Notes: generated by a model not told the origin, from the letters alone. A stretch of DNA of 64,000 nt from Lachnospiraceae bacterium (GCA_014239155.1 JAAZZQ010000069.1:1-64000); one strand, 5' to 3'; shown: positions 16,953-27,187, numbered from the stretch's first letter. Numbers and translations are program-made.

Positions 16953-17903
16953 ATGAACGAAAAGAAAATGGCATTTGCGGAGAGAATAGAGCACAACAGC
17001 AAAAATTATTTTCCAAAGGATTTATTTGATTTAAAGGTTGCAGAAGCAATGTTAAGTCAGTTTAATATCAATTTTGGAATTGAGACATTAATGACAGATA
17101 GACATGGTAGTATTCTTATGACGATTGGAGATTTTGGCGATTTTGTGCCAGATGTTGTCAATAGACCAGGCAATAAGATTCGGGTAAAGGGCAGGACAGT
17201 ATGTCATATTTATGCAAAGTATGATTGTGTTCCAGAGGAAAAATTTGACATAGTAAATAAGTTTCTTGGCGCATATATTGAGACATTGGAGGGCTATTGT
17301 GAGAAATCGTATCTGGCGAGTGAGCAAGCCGTTTATATTGATGAGCTGGAACAACAATTGGAGAAGGATGCAGGTCATGCAAAGTATTCAGGGGAGAATG
17401 ATCCACTGACAGGATTGTTGAACAGAAATCATTTTATCAGCCATATGAAGGAGCTTGCAGAACGAGAGGTAGTTCCCACGGCTGCAATCTGTGTCAATAT
17501 TAATGATTGGAAGTTTGTTGACAATCATTTCGGTGAGGAGGAGAGTGACCGTCTGGTGGTTACAGTGGCGGAAATTCTGAGAAAGAAAGCGCAGGAGGCT
17601 GGCTTTTCAAATGCTGTGCTAGGCAGAGTGGAAGGAGATGTATTTCATGTGCTTTTGCCACTTACAGAAGAAGAGGAAGCAAGAGCATATTGTGATGCAG
17701 TACAACAGGCGTGCGACAGCTTTGAAGATGATAAGTTAGCACCCAGCGTCGCGGTAGGCTGTGTAATGCGCACCAATGTTGAGGAGCGCTTTAAAGATAT
17801 TCTCTCAGACGCAGAGTATGCTATGTTAGAGAATAAGTTTGTGATTAAAAATGCGCCTGGATATAAGGAAAGACTGGAAAAAGGATTAAGCGGTTGTTTA
17901 TAA
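16953..17903 (+). CDS. GGDEF-domain protein with degenerate active site
   Basis: 316 residues, soluble. The N-terminal about 125 residues form an unknown sensory domain (MLSQFNINFGIETLMTD, RTVCHIYAKYDCV, in part). A short coiled coil (IDELEQQLEKD) follows, then a GGDEF fold from about 150 (NDPLTGLLNRNHF). The catalytic GG(D/E)EF is replaced by VEGDVF, so diguanylate cyclase activity is doubtful; it may bind GTP or c-di-GMP or act as a scaffold. The gene starts 33 nt after the PHP-HAD gene and probably shares its transcript. Confidence 0.8.
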   Translation: MNEKKMAFAERIEHNSKNYFPKDLFDLKVAEAMLSQFNINFGIETLMTDRHGSILMTIGDFGDFVPDVVNRPGNKIRVKGRTVCHIYAKYDCVPEEKFDIVNKFLGAYIETLEGYCEKSYLASEQAVYIDELEQQLEKDAGHAKYSGENDPLTGLLNRNHFISHMKELAEREVVPTAAICVNINDWKFVDNHFGEEESDRLVVTVAEILRKKAQEAGFSNAVLGRVEGDVFHVLLPLTEEEEARAYCDAVQQACDSFEDDKLAPSVAVGCVMRTNVEERFKDILSDAEYAMLENKFVIKNAPGYKERLEKGLSGCL

Positions 17904-18006
17904 ATCTAAAATAATTATTAAGAGCAATAAACTTTAAAAATGAAAGAAAAAATGAGATATTATGAGTAAATGGAAGAAAATGGGATATAATAAGCCTTAA
18001 ATCCGT

Positions 18007-18035
18007 TTGCAGAACGCGTAACAAGAAACTATTAT
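18007..18035 (+). promoter_or_regulatory. groESL promoter
   Basis: TTGCAG (18007-18012), 17-bp spacer, TATTAT (18030-18035), directly upstream of the CIRCE operator. Confidence 0.65.
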
Positions 18036-18043
18036 ATGATTTG

Positions 18044-18070
18044 TTAGCACTCAATAGATAAGAGTGCTAA
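18044..18070 (+). promoter_or_regulatory. CIRCE operator (HrcA site)
   Basis: Perfect TTAGCACTC-N9-GAGTGCTAA. HrcA bound here should repress groESL until heat or misfolded-protein load inactivates it. It overlaps the predicted transcription start. Confidence 0.97.
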
Positions 18071-18117
18071 TTGAAAAGCGGATAATATTTTTTCATAAAC
18101 ATAAGGAGGCATTTTAT

Positions 18118-18402
18118 ATGAAGTTAGTACCATTAGGAGACAGAGTCGTATTGAAGCAGTTGGTTGCAGAGGAGACAACAAAGTCTGGTATCGTTTTGCC
18201 AGGACAGAACAAGGAGAAGCCACAGCAGGCAGAAGTAATTGCTGTTGGACCAGGCGGCGTTGTTGACGGGAAAGAGATTAAGATGGAAGTGAAAGTTGGC
18301 GACAACGTAATCTTCTCTAAGTACTCTGGAACAGAAGTTAAGATTGATGATGAGGAATTTATCATCGTTAAGCAGAACGACATTCTGGCTGTTATTGAGT
18401 AA
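18118..18402 (+). CDS. groES: Co-chaperonin GroES
   Basis: Heptameric lid of the GroEL folding chamber. 94 residues from ATG 18118 with AAGGAGG upstream; upstream in-frame starts have no ribosome site. Seen: MKLVPLGDRVVLKQ at the start, the mobile loop (TTKSGIVLPGQNKEKP), the GDNVIFSKYSGTEVKIDDEE roof segment (in part) and terminal DILAVIE. Under HrcA/CIRCE control with groEL 95 nt downstream. Confidence 0.98.
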   Translation: MKLVPLGDRVVLKQLVAEETTKSGIVLPGQNKEKPQQAEVIAVGPGGVVDGKEIKMEVKVGDNVIFSKYSGTEVKIDDEEFIIVKQNDILAVIE

Positions 18403-18469
18403 CCGGAAAATATACTGAGGTTATTGAGAGTACGCTGACACAGCGCTTTTCACAGAAAATAGTTCACTA

Positions 18470-20123
<1,654 letters not shown>

Positions 20124-20145
20124 ATTGAGAGAAAATCTCATATTG

Positions 20146-20175
20146 GGAGAACGCAGTATTGCGTTCTCCGTTTTT
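20146..20175 (+). terminator. groESL terminator
   Basis: Perfect 10-bp stem (20146-20155 with 20160-20169), 4-nt loop, then GTTTTT. Confidence 0.9.
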
Positions 20176-20192
20176 ATGCACAGACCCATGCA
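20171..20192 (+). repeat. Dispersed 22-bp repeat, copy 1
   Basis: T5 followed by ATGCACAGACCCATGCA. It differs by one base from 25600-25621, and in both places the T run is the tail of a terminator. A diverged version follows the terminator at 21465 (GTGCATAGACCCATTCA). Confidence 0.7.
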
Positions 20193-20292
20193 TAATGTGA
20201 AAACGATATATGACAGTTTTTACATAGGAAATAAGCCGCTATGCGGCGCATGGGTCGCGCGGCGAGTAGGGGAAAGATTTTCTCCTACTGCA
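20183..20292 (+). other. Hairpin-rich spacer upstream of the Crp/Fnr gene
   Basis: The 226-bp gap between groEL and the regulator contains a 9-bp inverted repeat (GACCCATGC 20183-20191 with GCATGGGTC 20248-20256), a local hairpin GCCGC-TAT-GCGGC (about 20234-20246) and a third stem built from AGTAGG and CCTACT (about 20266-20290). No T tract follows. It could be a structured 5' leader of the regulator mRNA or a relic repeat; I see no known riboswitch. ORFs reading through it look spurious. Confidence 0.4.
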
Positions 20293-20349
20293 TATAGGTA
20301 TAAACTTTCTTTACGCGATTATATGGATTGAGAAGATTGAGAGAGTATT

Positions 20350-21030
20350 ATGATAGAACATATGAAAGACTGCGATAATATTCATCTATTTCGGAATATT
20401 AAAAAGGATGAAATCGAAAAGATGTTTCGGTGTTCTAAAACTGTAGAACGTTTTTTTGATGAGGGAAATTATATCTTTCGGCAGGGAGAGATACCAAAAA
20501 ATTTGTTTTTGGTGCTGGAAGGAACTGTAATGATTTCCAAGGATTTCGCATCAGGAAAAAGAGATGTACTTTTTATGGTAGGGCAAGGTGATGTCTTTGG
20601 AGAAATGTTTCTCTTTGCGGGGACTAAGACATATTGGTATGATGCCATCGCACAAGAAAAAGTGCAGGTGCTTGAGATTCCGTGGGAATTTTTTTACTGT
20701 TTTTGCAGCAATGCCTGTGAACATCACCGTATGATTACTCGAAATATGCTTGAGATTCAGTCTGAAAAAAATTTTAAAATGACTAGAAAGCTACATTTGT
20801 TATCGGGGACAACGCTGCGCGAGCGCATTGCCTTATGGCTGATGGAACAGGCTGTGGAGGGTGATATTGTGAAACTTACTATGAACCGTGAGGAACTAGC
20901 GGATTATCTTGGTACTACAAGACCATCATTGTCCAGAGAGCTTATGAAAATGCAGCAAGAACATTTGATTGAGACAGAGAAAAATGTAATTAAAATTGTA
21001 GACCGCAATGCGTTGGAAACATTGTATTAA
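20350..21030 (+). CDS. Crp/Fnr-family transcription regulator
   Basis: 226 residues: N-terminal cyclic-nucleotide-binding fold (about 15-140; [20 protein letters not shown], in part, and [10 protein letters not shown]), dimer helix, then a Crp-type winged helix (about 150-220) with recognition motif [17 protein letters not shown]. The Arg/Ser of a cAMP pocket are not conserved, and there is no N-terminal FNR Cys cluster, though [11 protein letters not shown] at about 115-126 carries three Cys. The signal is unknown; redox or nitrosative stress is plausible. Its likely target is the palindrome at 21056-21071 before the next gene. Confidence 0.9.
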   Translation: MIEHMKDCDNIHLFRNIKKDEIEKMFRCSKTVERFFDEGNYIFRQGEIPKNLFLVLEGTVMISKDFASGKRDVLFMVGQGDVFGEMFLFAGTKTYWYDAIAQEKVQVLEIPWEFFYCFCSNACEHHRMITRNMLEIQSEKNFKMTRKLHLLSGTTLRERIALWLMEQAVEGDIVKLTMNREELADYLGTTRPSLSRELMKMQQEHLIETEKNVIKIVDRNALETLY

Positions 21031-21055
21031 GAAAAAAACATAAAAATTTTAAAAA

Positions 21056-21071
21056 TGTAACAATTGTTACA
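21056..21071 (+). promoter_or_regulatory. Perfect palindrome, probable Crp/Fnr operator
   Basis: TGTAACAATTGTTACA is a perfect 16-bp palindrome with the TGT-N10-ACA symmetry of Crp/Fnr sites. Its centre (21063.5) is about 41.5 bp upstream of the transcription start expected near 21105 from the -10 TATACT at 21093-21098, the classical class II activator position. Confidence 0.7.
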
Positions 21072-21092
21072 GATATTTTTTCTGAAATTCAA

Positions 21093-21098
21093 TATACT
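21093..21098 (+). promoter_or_regulatory. -10 element of the glycyl-radical protein gene
   Basis: TATACT with no good -35 at 17 bp, which fits an activator-dependent promoter using the upstream palindrome. Confidence 0.55.
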
Positions 21099-21161
21099 AA
21101 AATCACAAAAGAACACAACGCAAGAACAATTGGTATGTTTTTAATAAAAGGAGGAATTATC

Positions 21162-21401
21162 ATGACAGATAACGCACAGGTAAACAATTTGGTAAATCTT
21201 TTGGACGGATATGCAACAAAGGGTGGACATCATCTCAATGTAAACGTGCTTAACAGAGATACTTTGCTAGACGCACAGAAGCATCCTGAGAATTATCCGC
21301 AACTTACAATCAGAGTTTCCGGTTATGCTGTAAACTTTATTAAACTGACACCGGAACAGCAGGCGGATGTCATCTCAAGAACTTTTCACGAAGCAATTTA
21401 G
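21162..21401 (+). CDS. grcA: Stand-alone glycyl-radical domain protein (GrcA/YfiD-like)
   Basis: 79 residues that correspond to the C-terminal glycyl-radical domain of pyruvate formate-lyase. The radical motif is RVSGYAVNF (Gly54), preceded by [14 protein letters not shown]. In E. coli such a protein replaces the oxygen-cleaved end of PFL and restores activity; a PFL-activating enzyme would install the radical. ATG 21162 follows AAAGGAGG. It sits next to a Crp/Fnr regulator, has a candidate operator and ends at a strong terminator, so it is a separately induced transcript, fitting an oxygen-damage repair role in an anaerobe. Confidence 0.9.
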   Translation: MTDNAQVNNLVNLLDGYATKGGHHLNVNVLNRDTLLDAQKHPENYPQLTIRVSGYAVNFIKLTPEQQADVISRTFHEAI

Positions 21402-21421
21402 ACAAACTTTATAATTCTATT

Positions 21422-21468
21422 AAAATAGAGGGCGTCATCCTTTTATGGGTGGCGTCCTCTATTTTGTG
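21422..21468 (+). terminator. Terminator after the glycyl-radical gene
   Basis: 19-nt arms (21422-21440 with 21447-21465), fully paired when G-U pairs are allowed, with a 6-nt loop and a TTTT tail. Confidence 0.9.
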
Positions 21469-21618
21469 TGCATAGACCCATTCAGAGGAAATATATCAAC
21501 ATAAAGAACATATTTTCTGGCTGACAAAAAGGTAAAAGAGTCTTTAGAAAAGAATAGACAGAAAATACAAAAAAAGGTAAAATAAAAATAGCAATATCAC
21601 AAAAGGAGTGTGGCAGAG

Positions 21619-24600
21619 ATGCATTTTGAACTTAGTATAAATATTATATGGATGCTGATTTCTCTTGCGGGTGTTTTTATACCATTGGTAGGTATCTTTG
21701 TGCTAATGGGAAAAGAACAAAGCAAGTCGTCTACAAATCTAATGATTGCCAATATTGGTTGTCTTATTATGAATGGAGCTTACTTTTTGTTGCTTCGGAC
21801 CGGCAGACCCACAGAGGCGACAATGGCACTAAAAATAGAATATCTTGGAAATTTTTTATTTTATTTCTTCTTTATTAAATTTATTCTTTCTTATATGCAG
21901 ATCGATGTGCGACACAAATGGATTCGTATTTTTACATATATATGGATGTTATTTGAGGTGGCAGTTATAGCCGTTGTGTGGGATGATACTAGACGGGAAG
22001 AGATGTTTGCCCACCATGATCTTGAGGTGGAATCCCAATTTGGGTATTATTTTTTTAATATGCAGGGAGGTATTGTATACAAGATTCGATACGGCTTTCT
22101 GTTGGGATTTTTGCTTTGTTTAATTGTATATATGATTATTAAACGAGTTCATATTAGGAAACAAGGCGGAGATGAGAAACATAACTTATCTCATTTAATT
22201 GTGGCTAAATTTGTTATTATTATACCGCTTATTATGGAAATTTTGTTCAAATTTAGCTTTGAATTTGTGCCAGTTTTTTCTTCTATAGCAGTGTTGCTTA
22301 TTATATTGAGCGTGGTTGAGGGAGATATTTTCAGTGTTCTTGATATTGGCCGGGGCTGGGTGATAGAGAATTTTGAGGCGGTGTTTATCATTGCGGATAG
22401 TACTTATGGATATTTGGATTCCAACAAATTTGCAAAGGAGCAGTTTGTGGAGTTGGAGGATATTCATAAGGGGGAAAAATTTTCTGAGCAATTAAAGAGA
22501 TTGTTTCTGACAGAGAAGACAGAGATTGTGATAGGGGAGCGGCATTATGAGCGTTTTTTAAAAGAATTGGTTGTGAGAGATAAGGTTAGGGGATATTGCC
22601 TAATGTTGTTGGATGTGACTAAAAATTTTAATATGATGGAGGCGTTGAAGGAGGCAAAATTTCGGGCTGAGGAAGCGAACGAATCAAAATCCAATTTTCT
22701 CTCTAATATGTCACATGAAATTCGTACACCGATGAATGCAATTGTTGGAATGACTGAGATATTGCTGCGCAGTGATTTGTCAGATCAAGACAGAGGATAT
22801 TTGATGAATATTAAAAATTCAGGGGCTTCTCTGCTTACGATTATCAATGATATTCTCGACTTTTCAAAAATTGAGTCTGGAAAACTTGAAATTATAGAGG
22901 AAGAATATGAACCAATGTCTATGCTCAGTGATTTGAGTATGATTTTCCTTAATCGTATTGGAGATAAGCCTGTAGAGCTAATTTTTGATATTGATCGAAA
23001 TCTTCCCAATAAAATGTACGGAGATTCCATTCGCATTCGGCAGGTAATTATTAATATTGCTAACAACGCTATTAAATTCACGGAGACAGGATTTGTCAAA
23101 CTCACAATAAAATTAAATCAGATGACAGAAGTGGATATGATTAATCTTGAAATTTCAATTGAAGATTCTGGGCAGGGGATTAAACCAGAAGATTTAAATA
23201 AGCTATTTGGGTCTTTTCAGCAGGTGGATACAAAGAAAAATAGAAATAAGGAAGGAACAGGACTTGGTCTTGCAATCTCTAAGCAACTTGTAGAAAATAT
23301 GGGTGGGCAGATTGGTGTGCGCAGTGAATATGGAAAGGGCAGTGAATTTTACTTTAATATCCCACAGCGTGTGATTGGGGATCAGATTGCAGCAACTGTC
23401 AAGGAAGAAGCCATTCTCCATGAACCAATGGTTGTGAGCGGTCATATGAATGATAGAAGAATTTTAGAGCAGTTGAGAGCGCTAGTGGAAGGATACGGGC
23501 TTCGGTATGTGGACTGTTATGAGGCTAAAGAACATAACGAAAAGGTAGATTTTTTCTTTGTGGATGAATCTGTATATAAGGGACTTAAGAATTGTATTGA
23601 GGAGTATTTTGTCTCGACAGGGACAGAGCTTTGTGTGCTGCAAAACCCTATGAAGGAGGCAGTGTGGGATGAACAGGCAACGATAGTAAATAAACCACTA
23701 TATACACTTAATTTCTGTCAGGTAATCAACCATGAAACGACTGCGGCGTTTGTCGAAACAGACAATGTGATGAATTTTATAGCACCGCAGGCACAGATTT
23801 TAATTGTGGATGACAATGAGATGAATCTTAAGGTTGCAAGAGGATTGTTGCAGCCGCTTCAGATGAATATTGATACGGCAAGTTCTGGAAAGACAGCAAT
23901 TGAGATGGTTCAGCTAAAGAAATATCATATTGTTTTTATGGATCATATGATGCCTGTGATGGATGGTGTGGAGACGACACAAAAGATTCGTGCACTGGAT
24001 GATACATATATGCAGAGTATGCCAATTATTGCCTTGACAGCAAATGCTGTGACAGGGGCGAGAGAAATCTTTAAGGAAGCAGGTATGAATGATTTTGTTC
24101 CAAAGCCAATTGAGTTAAAAAATATTTGCAGTAAAATTCGATCATGGCTTCCAAAGGAATTGATACAGAAAATGTCCGCACCTGTTGTGGCGAAAGAACA
24201 GATGACGAATCAAGAACTTCCTGTTATTGAGGGACTTAATGTCGCGGAGGGAATTAAAAATTCTGGTAGTTTGGAGTTATTTACCAATCTGCTGGGAGAT
24301 TTCTATAAATTAATCGACCTGAAGTCGACAAAAATTGAAAAATGTCTTGCAGATGGGATGATTCGAGATTATACTATAGAGGTACATGCGCTGAAAAATA
24401 CGGCGCGTATGATTGGTGCGCTGGAATTGTCAGAATTGTTTTATCAGATGGAGCAGTGTGGCAATGCAAAGGATGTGGAGACCATCACCAAGGAGAACCC
24501 AGCAATTATGGAATTATACAGGAGCTACAAACCGATTTTGGAACCTTATGGTAAGGCAAATGAACAGGACAAAAAAGAAGTTCCCAAGGATGAGATTGTC

Positions 24601-24810
24601 AGGGTGCTGGACAATCTAAATACTGCCATGGACAATTTTGACTTGGATGGAGCAGATGCTGCACTTGCGGAGTTGGAAGAATACAGGTTGCCGGAAGAAC
24701 TTGGATCTTATATGGAGGAGCTGCGGGCTTATGTAGCGGATGTGGCGATGGAAGAAGTCATAAATACCGGAAAAAAGATGATTGAAGTACTGGAAACGCT
24801 TACAGAATAA
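21619..24810 (+). CDS. Hybrid sensor histidine kinase (7TM-HK-REC-Hpt)
   Basis: 1063 residues. N-terminal about 220 residues hold seven hydrophobic segments like the 7TM histidine-kinase sensor domain. A PAS-like stretch (EAVFIIADSTYGYLDSN) follows. HisKA has its phospho-His in NMSHEIRTPMNA (about 370), then HATPase with N-box NIANNAIKF and GTGLGLAI. A receiver (LIVDDNEMN; MDHMMPVMDG; ALTAN; KP) covers about 730-850, and an Hpt domain (EVHALKNTARMIG) about 880-990. This is a complete internal phosphorelay. ATG 21619 fits the AAAGGAG spacing better than GTG 21610. It pairs with the response regulator 18 nt downstream; signal unknown. Confidence 0.9.
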   Translation: MHFELSINIIWMLISLAGVFIPLVGIFVLMGKEQSKSSTNLMIANIGCLIMNGAYFLLLRTGRPTEATMALKIEYLGNFLFYFFFIKFILSYMQIDVRHKWIRIFTYIWMLFEVAVIAVVWDDTRREEMFAHHDLEVESQFGYYFFNMQGGIVYKIRYGFLLGFLLCLIVYMIIKRVHIRKQGGDEKHNLSHLIVAKFVIIIPLIMEILFKFSFEFVPVFSSIAVLLIILSVVEGDIFSVLDIGRGWVIENFEAVFIIADSTYGYLDSNKFAKEQFVELEDIHKGEKFSEQLKRLFLTEKTEIVIGERHYERFLKELVVRDKVRGYCLMLLDVTKNFNMMEALKEAKFRAEEANESKSNFLSNMSHEIRTPMNAIVGMTEILLRSDLSDQDRGYLMNIKNSGASLLTIINDILDFSKIESGKLEIIEEEYEPMSMLSDLSMIFLNRIGDKPVELIFDIDRNLPNKMYGDSIRIRQVIINIANNAIKFTETGFVKLTIKLNQMTEVDMINLEISIEDSGQGIKPEDLNKLFGSFQQVDTKKNRNKEGTGLGLAISKQLVENMGGQIGVRSEYGKGSEFYFNIPQRVIGDQIAATVKEEAILHEPMVVSGHMNDRRILEQLRALVEGYGLRYVDCYEAKEHNEKVDFFFVDESVYKGLKNCIEEYFVSTGTELCVLQNPMKEAVWDEQATIVNKPLYTLNFCQVINHETTAAFVETDNVMNFIAPQAQILIVDDNEMNLKVARGLLQPLQMNIDTASSGKTAIEMVQLKKYHIVFMDHMMPVMDGVETTQKIRALDDTYMQSMPIIALTANAVTGAREIFKEAGMNDFVPKPIELKNICSKIRSWLPKELIQKMSAPVVAKEQMTNQELPVIEGLNVAEGIKNSGSLELFTNLLGDFYKLIDLKSTKIEKCLADGMIRDYTIEVHALKNTARMIGALELSELFYQMEQCGNAKDVETITKENPAIMELYRSYKPILEPYGKANEQDKKEVPKDEIVRVLDNLNTAMDNFDLDGADAALAELEEYRLPEELGSYMEELRAYVADVAMEEVINTGKKMIEVLETLTE

Positions 24811-24828
24811 AGCAAAGGGGATAGTGTT

Positions 24829-25590
24829 ATGCAAAATGTATTAATTGTGTCGGAGGTGCAAAGTTACCTGCTTGTCTCACTTCAGGAAAAGTTGGCTGAA
24901 GTAAACTGTAAAGTGATGAGTGTGCAGGCAAATCCTGACTTGCTCAGCAAAATAAAAGAAGAATTGGATATGATTTTTATTTTTGGTACGGAGGATTTAT
25001 TAAATCAACGTCAGGGACTTACATATCTCAAGGACAAAGCGCTAGAAGATGATGTACCAATTTTTGTTTCAGGAGATCCACAAGAATTGTTGGAGATTCA
25101 GAAGGATATTCCACTACATTTAATCCAAAAAGAGTTTCCTCGTCCAATCAATGTCGGTGAGGTTGCGGAGTCAATTGATTCCTACTTGAAAGTTTTTGGC
25201 AAACAGAACAAAAAGAAAATTTTGGTGGTGGATGACTCAGGTGCGATGCTCAGAAATGTAAAAGGCTGGCTGGAGGACAAATACCAAGTAATCTTGGCAA
25301 ATTCCGGTGCTATGGCAATTAAATATCTATCAACAAATAGACCAGACCTAGTGTTGCTCGACTATGAGATGCCAATTGTAGATGGAAAACAGGTACTTGG
25401 AATGATAAGGAGCGAGACTGAATTTTCGGATATTCCTGTAATCTTTCTCACCAGCAAGGGAGACAAGGAGAGTGTCATGCAGGTTATGGATTTAAAACCT
25501 GATGGATACCTGCTAAAAACGATGTCTCCGGAACAGATTAAGAAATCAGTCGATACATTTTTTGAAAAGAAAAAAGCGCTCCGCCATTAA
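24829..25590 (+). CDS. Two-domain response regulator without output domain
   Basis: 253 residues. The N-terminal about 120 residues are a receiver-like fold lacking the acidic phosphorylation residues. Residues about 130-250 are a full receiver (ILVVDDSGAM; LLDYEMP with the phospho-Asp; FLTSK; LLKT). There is no DNA-binding or enzymatic domain, so it acts by protein contact or as a phosphate sink. It directly follows the hybrid kinase. Its layout is repeated by the regulator at 51861-52757. Its stop codon lies in the loop of its terminator. Confidence 0.88.
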   Translation: MQNVLIVSEVQSYLLVSLQEKLAEVNCKVMSVQANPDLLSKIKEELDMIFIFGTEDLLNQRQGLTYLKDKALEDDVPIFVSGDPQELLEIQKDIPLHLIQKEFPRPINVGEVAESIDSYLKVFGKQNKKKILVVDDSGAMLRNVKGWLEDKYQVILANSGAMAIKYLSTNRPDLVLLDYEMPIVDGKQVLGMIRSETEFSDIPVIFLTSKGDKESVMQVMDLKPDGYLLKTMSPEQIKKSVDTFFEKKKALRH

Positions 25591-25604
25591 GCGGAGCAAT
25601 TTTT
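25578..25604 (+). terminator. Terminator overlapping the response regulator stop codon
   Basis: GCTCCGC (25578-25584) and GCGGAGC (25591-25597) pair around a loop containing the TAA stop; AATTTTT follows. Confidence 0.8.
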
Positions 25605-25621
25605 ATGCACAGACCCGTGCA
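25600..25621 (+). repeat. Dispersed 22-bp repeat, copy 2
   Basis: T5 then ATGCACAGACCCGTGCA, 21 of 22 bases identical to 20171-20192 and again placed on a terminator tail. Confidence 0.7.
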
Positions 25622-25650
25622 GAAAAAACAAGACAGGAGTCGCGTAAATT

Positions 25651-26184
25651 ATGAAGAAACAGGTCGTTATGCCATCTGCATATCAACATATCACACATAC
25701 GTTTGACCCAGTGTATGATGAGAACGCAAAAGTATTGATTTTAGGGTCTATGCCATCCGTAAAATCAAGGGAGCAACAGTTTTATTATGGTCATCCACAG
25801 AACCGTTTCTGGAAGGTACTTGCCCGAATGCTTGACGAGATGGAACCAGAAGATATTGCGCAGAAACGTGCTTTTTTGCTGCACAATAGGATAGCGCTCT
25901 GGGATGTGATTGCCTCCTGTGATATTGTGGGATCTTCCGACAGCAGCATCAAAAATGTTAAGGAAAATGACATGCGTGTCATTTTCAACAAGGCAAAAAT
26001 TCAAGCGATTTTTCTAAATGGTGGAAAGGCATATGAACTTTTTATAAAATACTGTCAACAATATATACAAAAGGATGCACCAAAGCTTGTAAAACTGCCT
26101 TCTACGAGTCCAGCCAATGCATCTTGGTCTCTTGAGGAGCTTACGGATATATGGAAAAAAGAATGGATGCAGTTTTCGCAGTAG
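25651..26184 (+). CDS. DNA-deoxyinosine (hypoxanthine) glycosylase
   Basis: Member of the uracil-DNA glycosylase superfamily that removes hypoxanthine from deaminated DNA. 177 residues. The active-site loop is LILGSMPSVKSREQQFYYGHPQNRFW (in part; G-S-M-P-S ... Y-Y-x-H-P-x-N-x-F-W), the motif of this branch. IFLNGGKAYELF and LPSTSPANASWS form the C-terminal DNA-contact region. It starts a run of small housekeeping genes (Fur, NUDIX). Confidence 0.88.
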   Translation: MKKQVVMPSAYQHITHTFDPVYDENAKVLILGSMPSVKSREQQFYYGHPQNRFWKVLARMLDEMEPEDIAQKRAFLLHNRIALWDVIASCDIVGSSDSSIKNVKENDMRVIFNKAKIQAIFLNGGKAYELFIKYCQQYIQKDAPKLVKLPSTSPANASWSLEELTDIWKKEWMQFSQ

Positions 26185-26209
26185 ATGGATTTGAAGGAGA
26201 TGCGTAGGA

Positions 26210-26644
26210 ATGCAGAATAATCAGCAAAAAAAATACCGCACTAGGCATAAAGAGGCTATTGTGAGTTATCTGGAATTACACAGTGAACATAGTTTCAGTG
26301 CTTATGATGTCAACGAATACATGCAGGAGAATGGTATCCAAGTCAATCTGACAACAATCTACAGAAATTTGGATAAGCTCACAGAGAGCGGGGCAATTTT
26401 GAAATATAAAACAGCGGAGGATGAATGCTGTCGCTATCAGTGTATCAAGCCTCATGCACGCTGTCATGAACACATTCATATGCAGTGCAAAGTTTGCGGG
26501 AAAATTTTGCATTTAGAGTGCAGTTTTATGGAAGAGGTTACAAAACATTTGTACGAACATCACAAATTTCTATTAGAATGTGGTGGTTCTGTTCTGATGG
26601 GTGTGTGTGAGGAATGTCAGACAAGAGCAAATGATAAGGTATAG
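26210..26644 (+). CDS. Fur-family metal-dependent repressor
   Basis: 144 residues: winged helix (FSAYDVNEYM, LTTIYRNLDKL, about 25-70), then a metal and dimer domain with HEHIHMQCKVCGKILHLEC and a C-terminal CEEC pair, giving the structural CxxC...CxxC zinc site. The ligand set does not let me choose between Fur, Zur and PerR. Co-directional with the glycosylase and NUDIX genes, 25-26 nt apart. Confidence 0.88.
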   Translation: MQNNQQKKYRTRHKEAIVSYLELHSEHSFSAYDVNEYMQENGIQVNLTTIYRNLDKLTESGAILKYKTAEDECCRYQCIKPHARCHEHIHMQCKVCGKILHLECSFMEEVTKHLYEHHKFLLECGGSVLMGVCEECQTRANDKV

Positions 26645-26670
26645 AATAAAAATAAAGGAGAGCAGTCATA

Positions 26671-27186
26671 ATGGAAATGTGGGATATCTATGATGCAGAT
26701 AAAAGACGTACAGGACGCACGATGCAAAGAAATGATTGGTGTTTGAAGGAAGGGGAGTATCACTTGACAGTACTTGGAGTTGTGGCGCGTCCAGACGGAA
26801 AGTTTTTGATTACTAGAAGAGTGATGACAAAGGCGTGGGCGCCAGGTTGGTGGGAAGTGCCGGGCGGTGCAGCGCGGGCAGGAGAGGATTCACTAGATGC
26901 TGTGTTGCGGGAAATTCGGGAAGAGACTGGATTGGATGTTTCTAGCTGGGAAGGCGGTTACTTATTTAGTTACAGGCGAGAAAATCTAGGCGAAGGAGAT
27001 AATTATTTTGTGGATGTTTATCGCTTTGTCTCTGATTTTCAGGAGTCGGAGCTTTGTTTGCAGACTGAGGAGACAGATGGATATCAACTTGCCTCTCATG
27101 AGGAAATCAAAGCCCTTGCAAAGCAGGGAATTTTTTTACACTATAACAGTATAAAAGATGCATTTTGCGGAAAGGAGAATTTTTAA
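26671..27186 (+). CDS. NUDIX hydrolase
   Basis: 171 residues with a complete Nudix box GGAARAGEDSLDAVLREIREETG (shown in part: G-x5-E-x7-R-E-x-x-E-E-x-G, about 65-87). The start MEMWDIYDADKRRTGRTM resembles the YfcD/isopentenyl-diphosphate-isomerase-like NUDIX branch. It cleaves some nucleoside diphosphate-X; the substrate cannot be predicted. A GGAG ribosome site precedes ATG. Confidence 0.88.
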   Translation: MEMWDIYDADKRRTGRTMQRNDWCLKEGEYHLTVLGVVARPDGKFLITRRVMTKAWAPGWWEVPGGAARAGEDSLDAVLREIREETGLDVSSWEGGYLFSYRRENLGEGDNYFVDVYRFVSDFQESELCLQTEETDGYQLASHEEIKALAKQGIFLHYNSIKDAFCGKENF

Positions 27187-27187
27187 T

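Noticed and set aside
20125-20331. 68-codon ORF after groEL
   Set aside because: It runs through the groEL terminator and hairpins, has no ribosome site and no protein-like composition.
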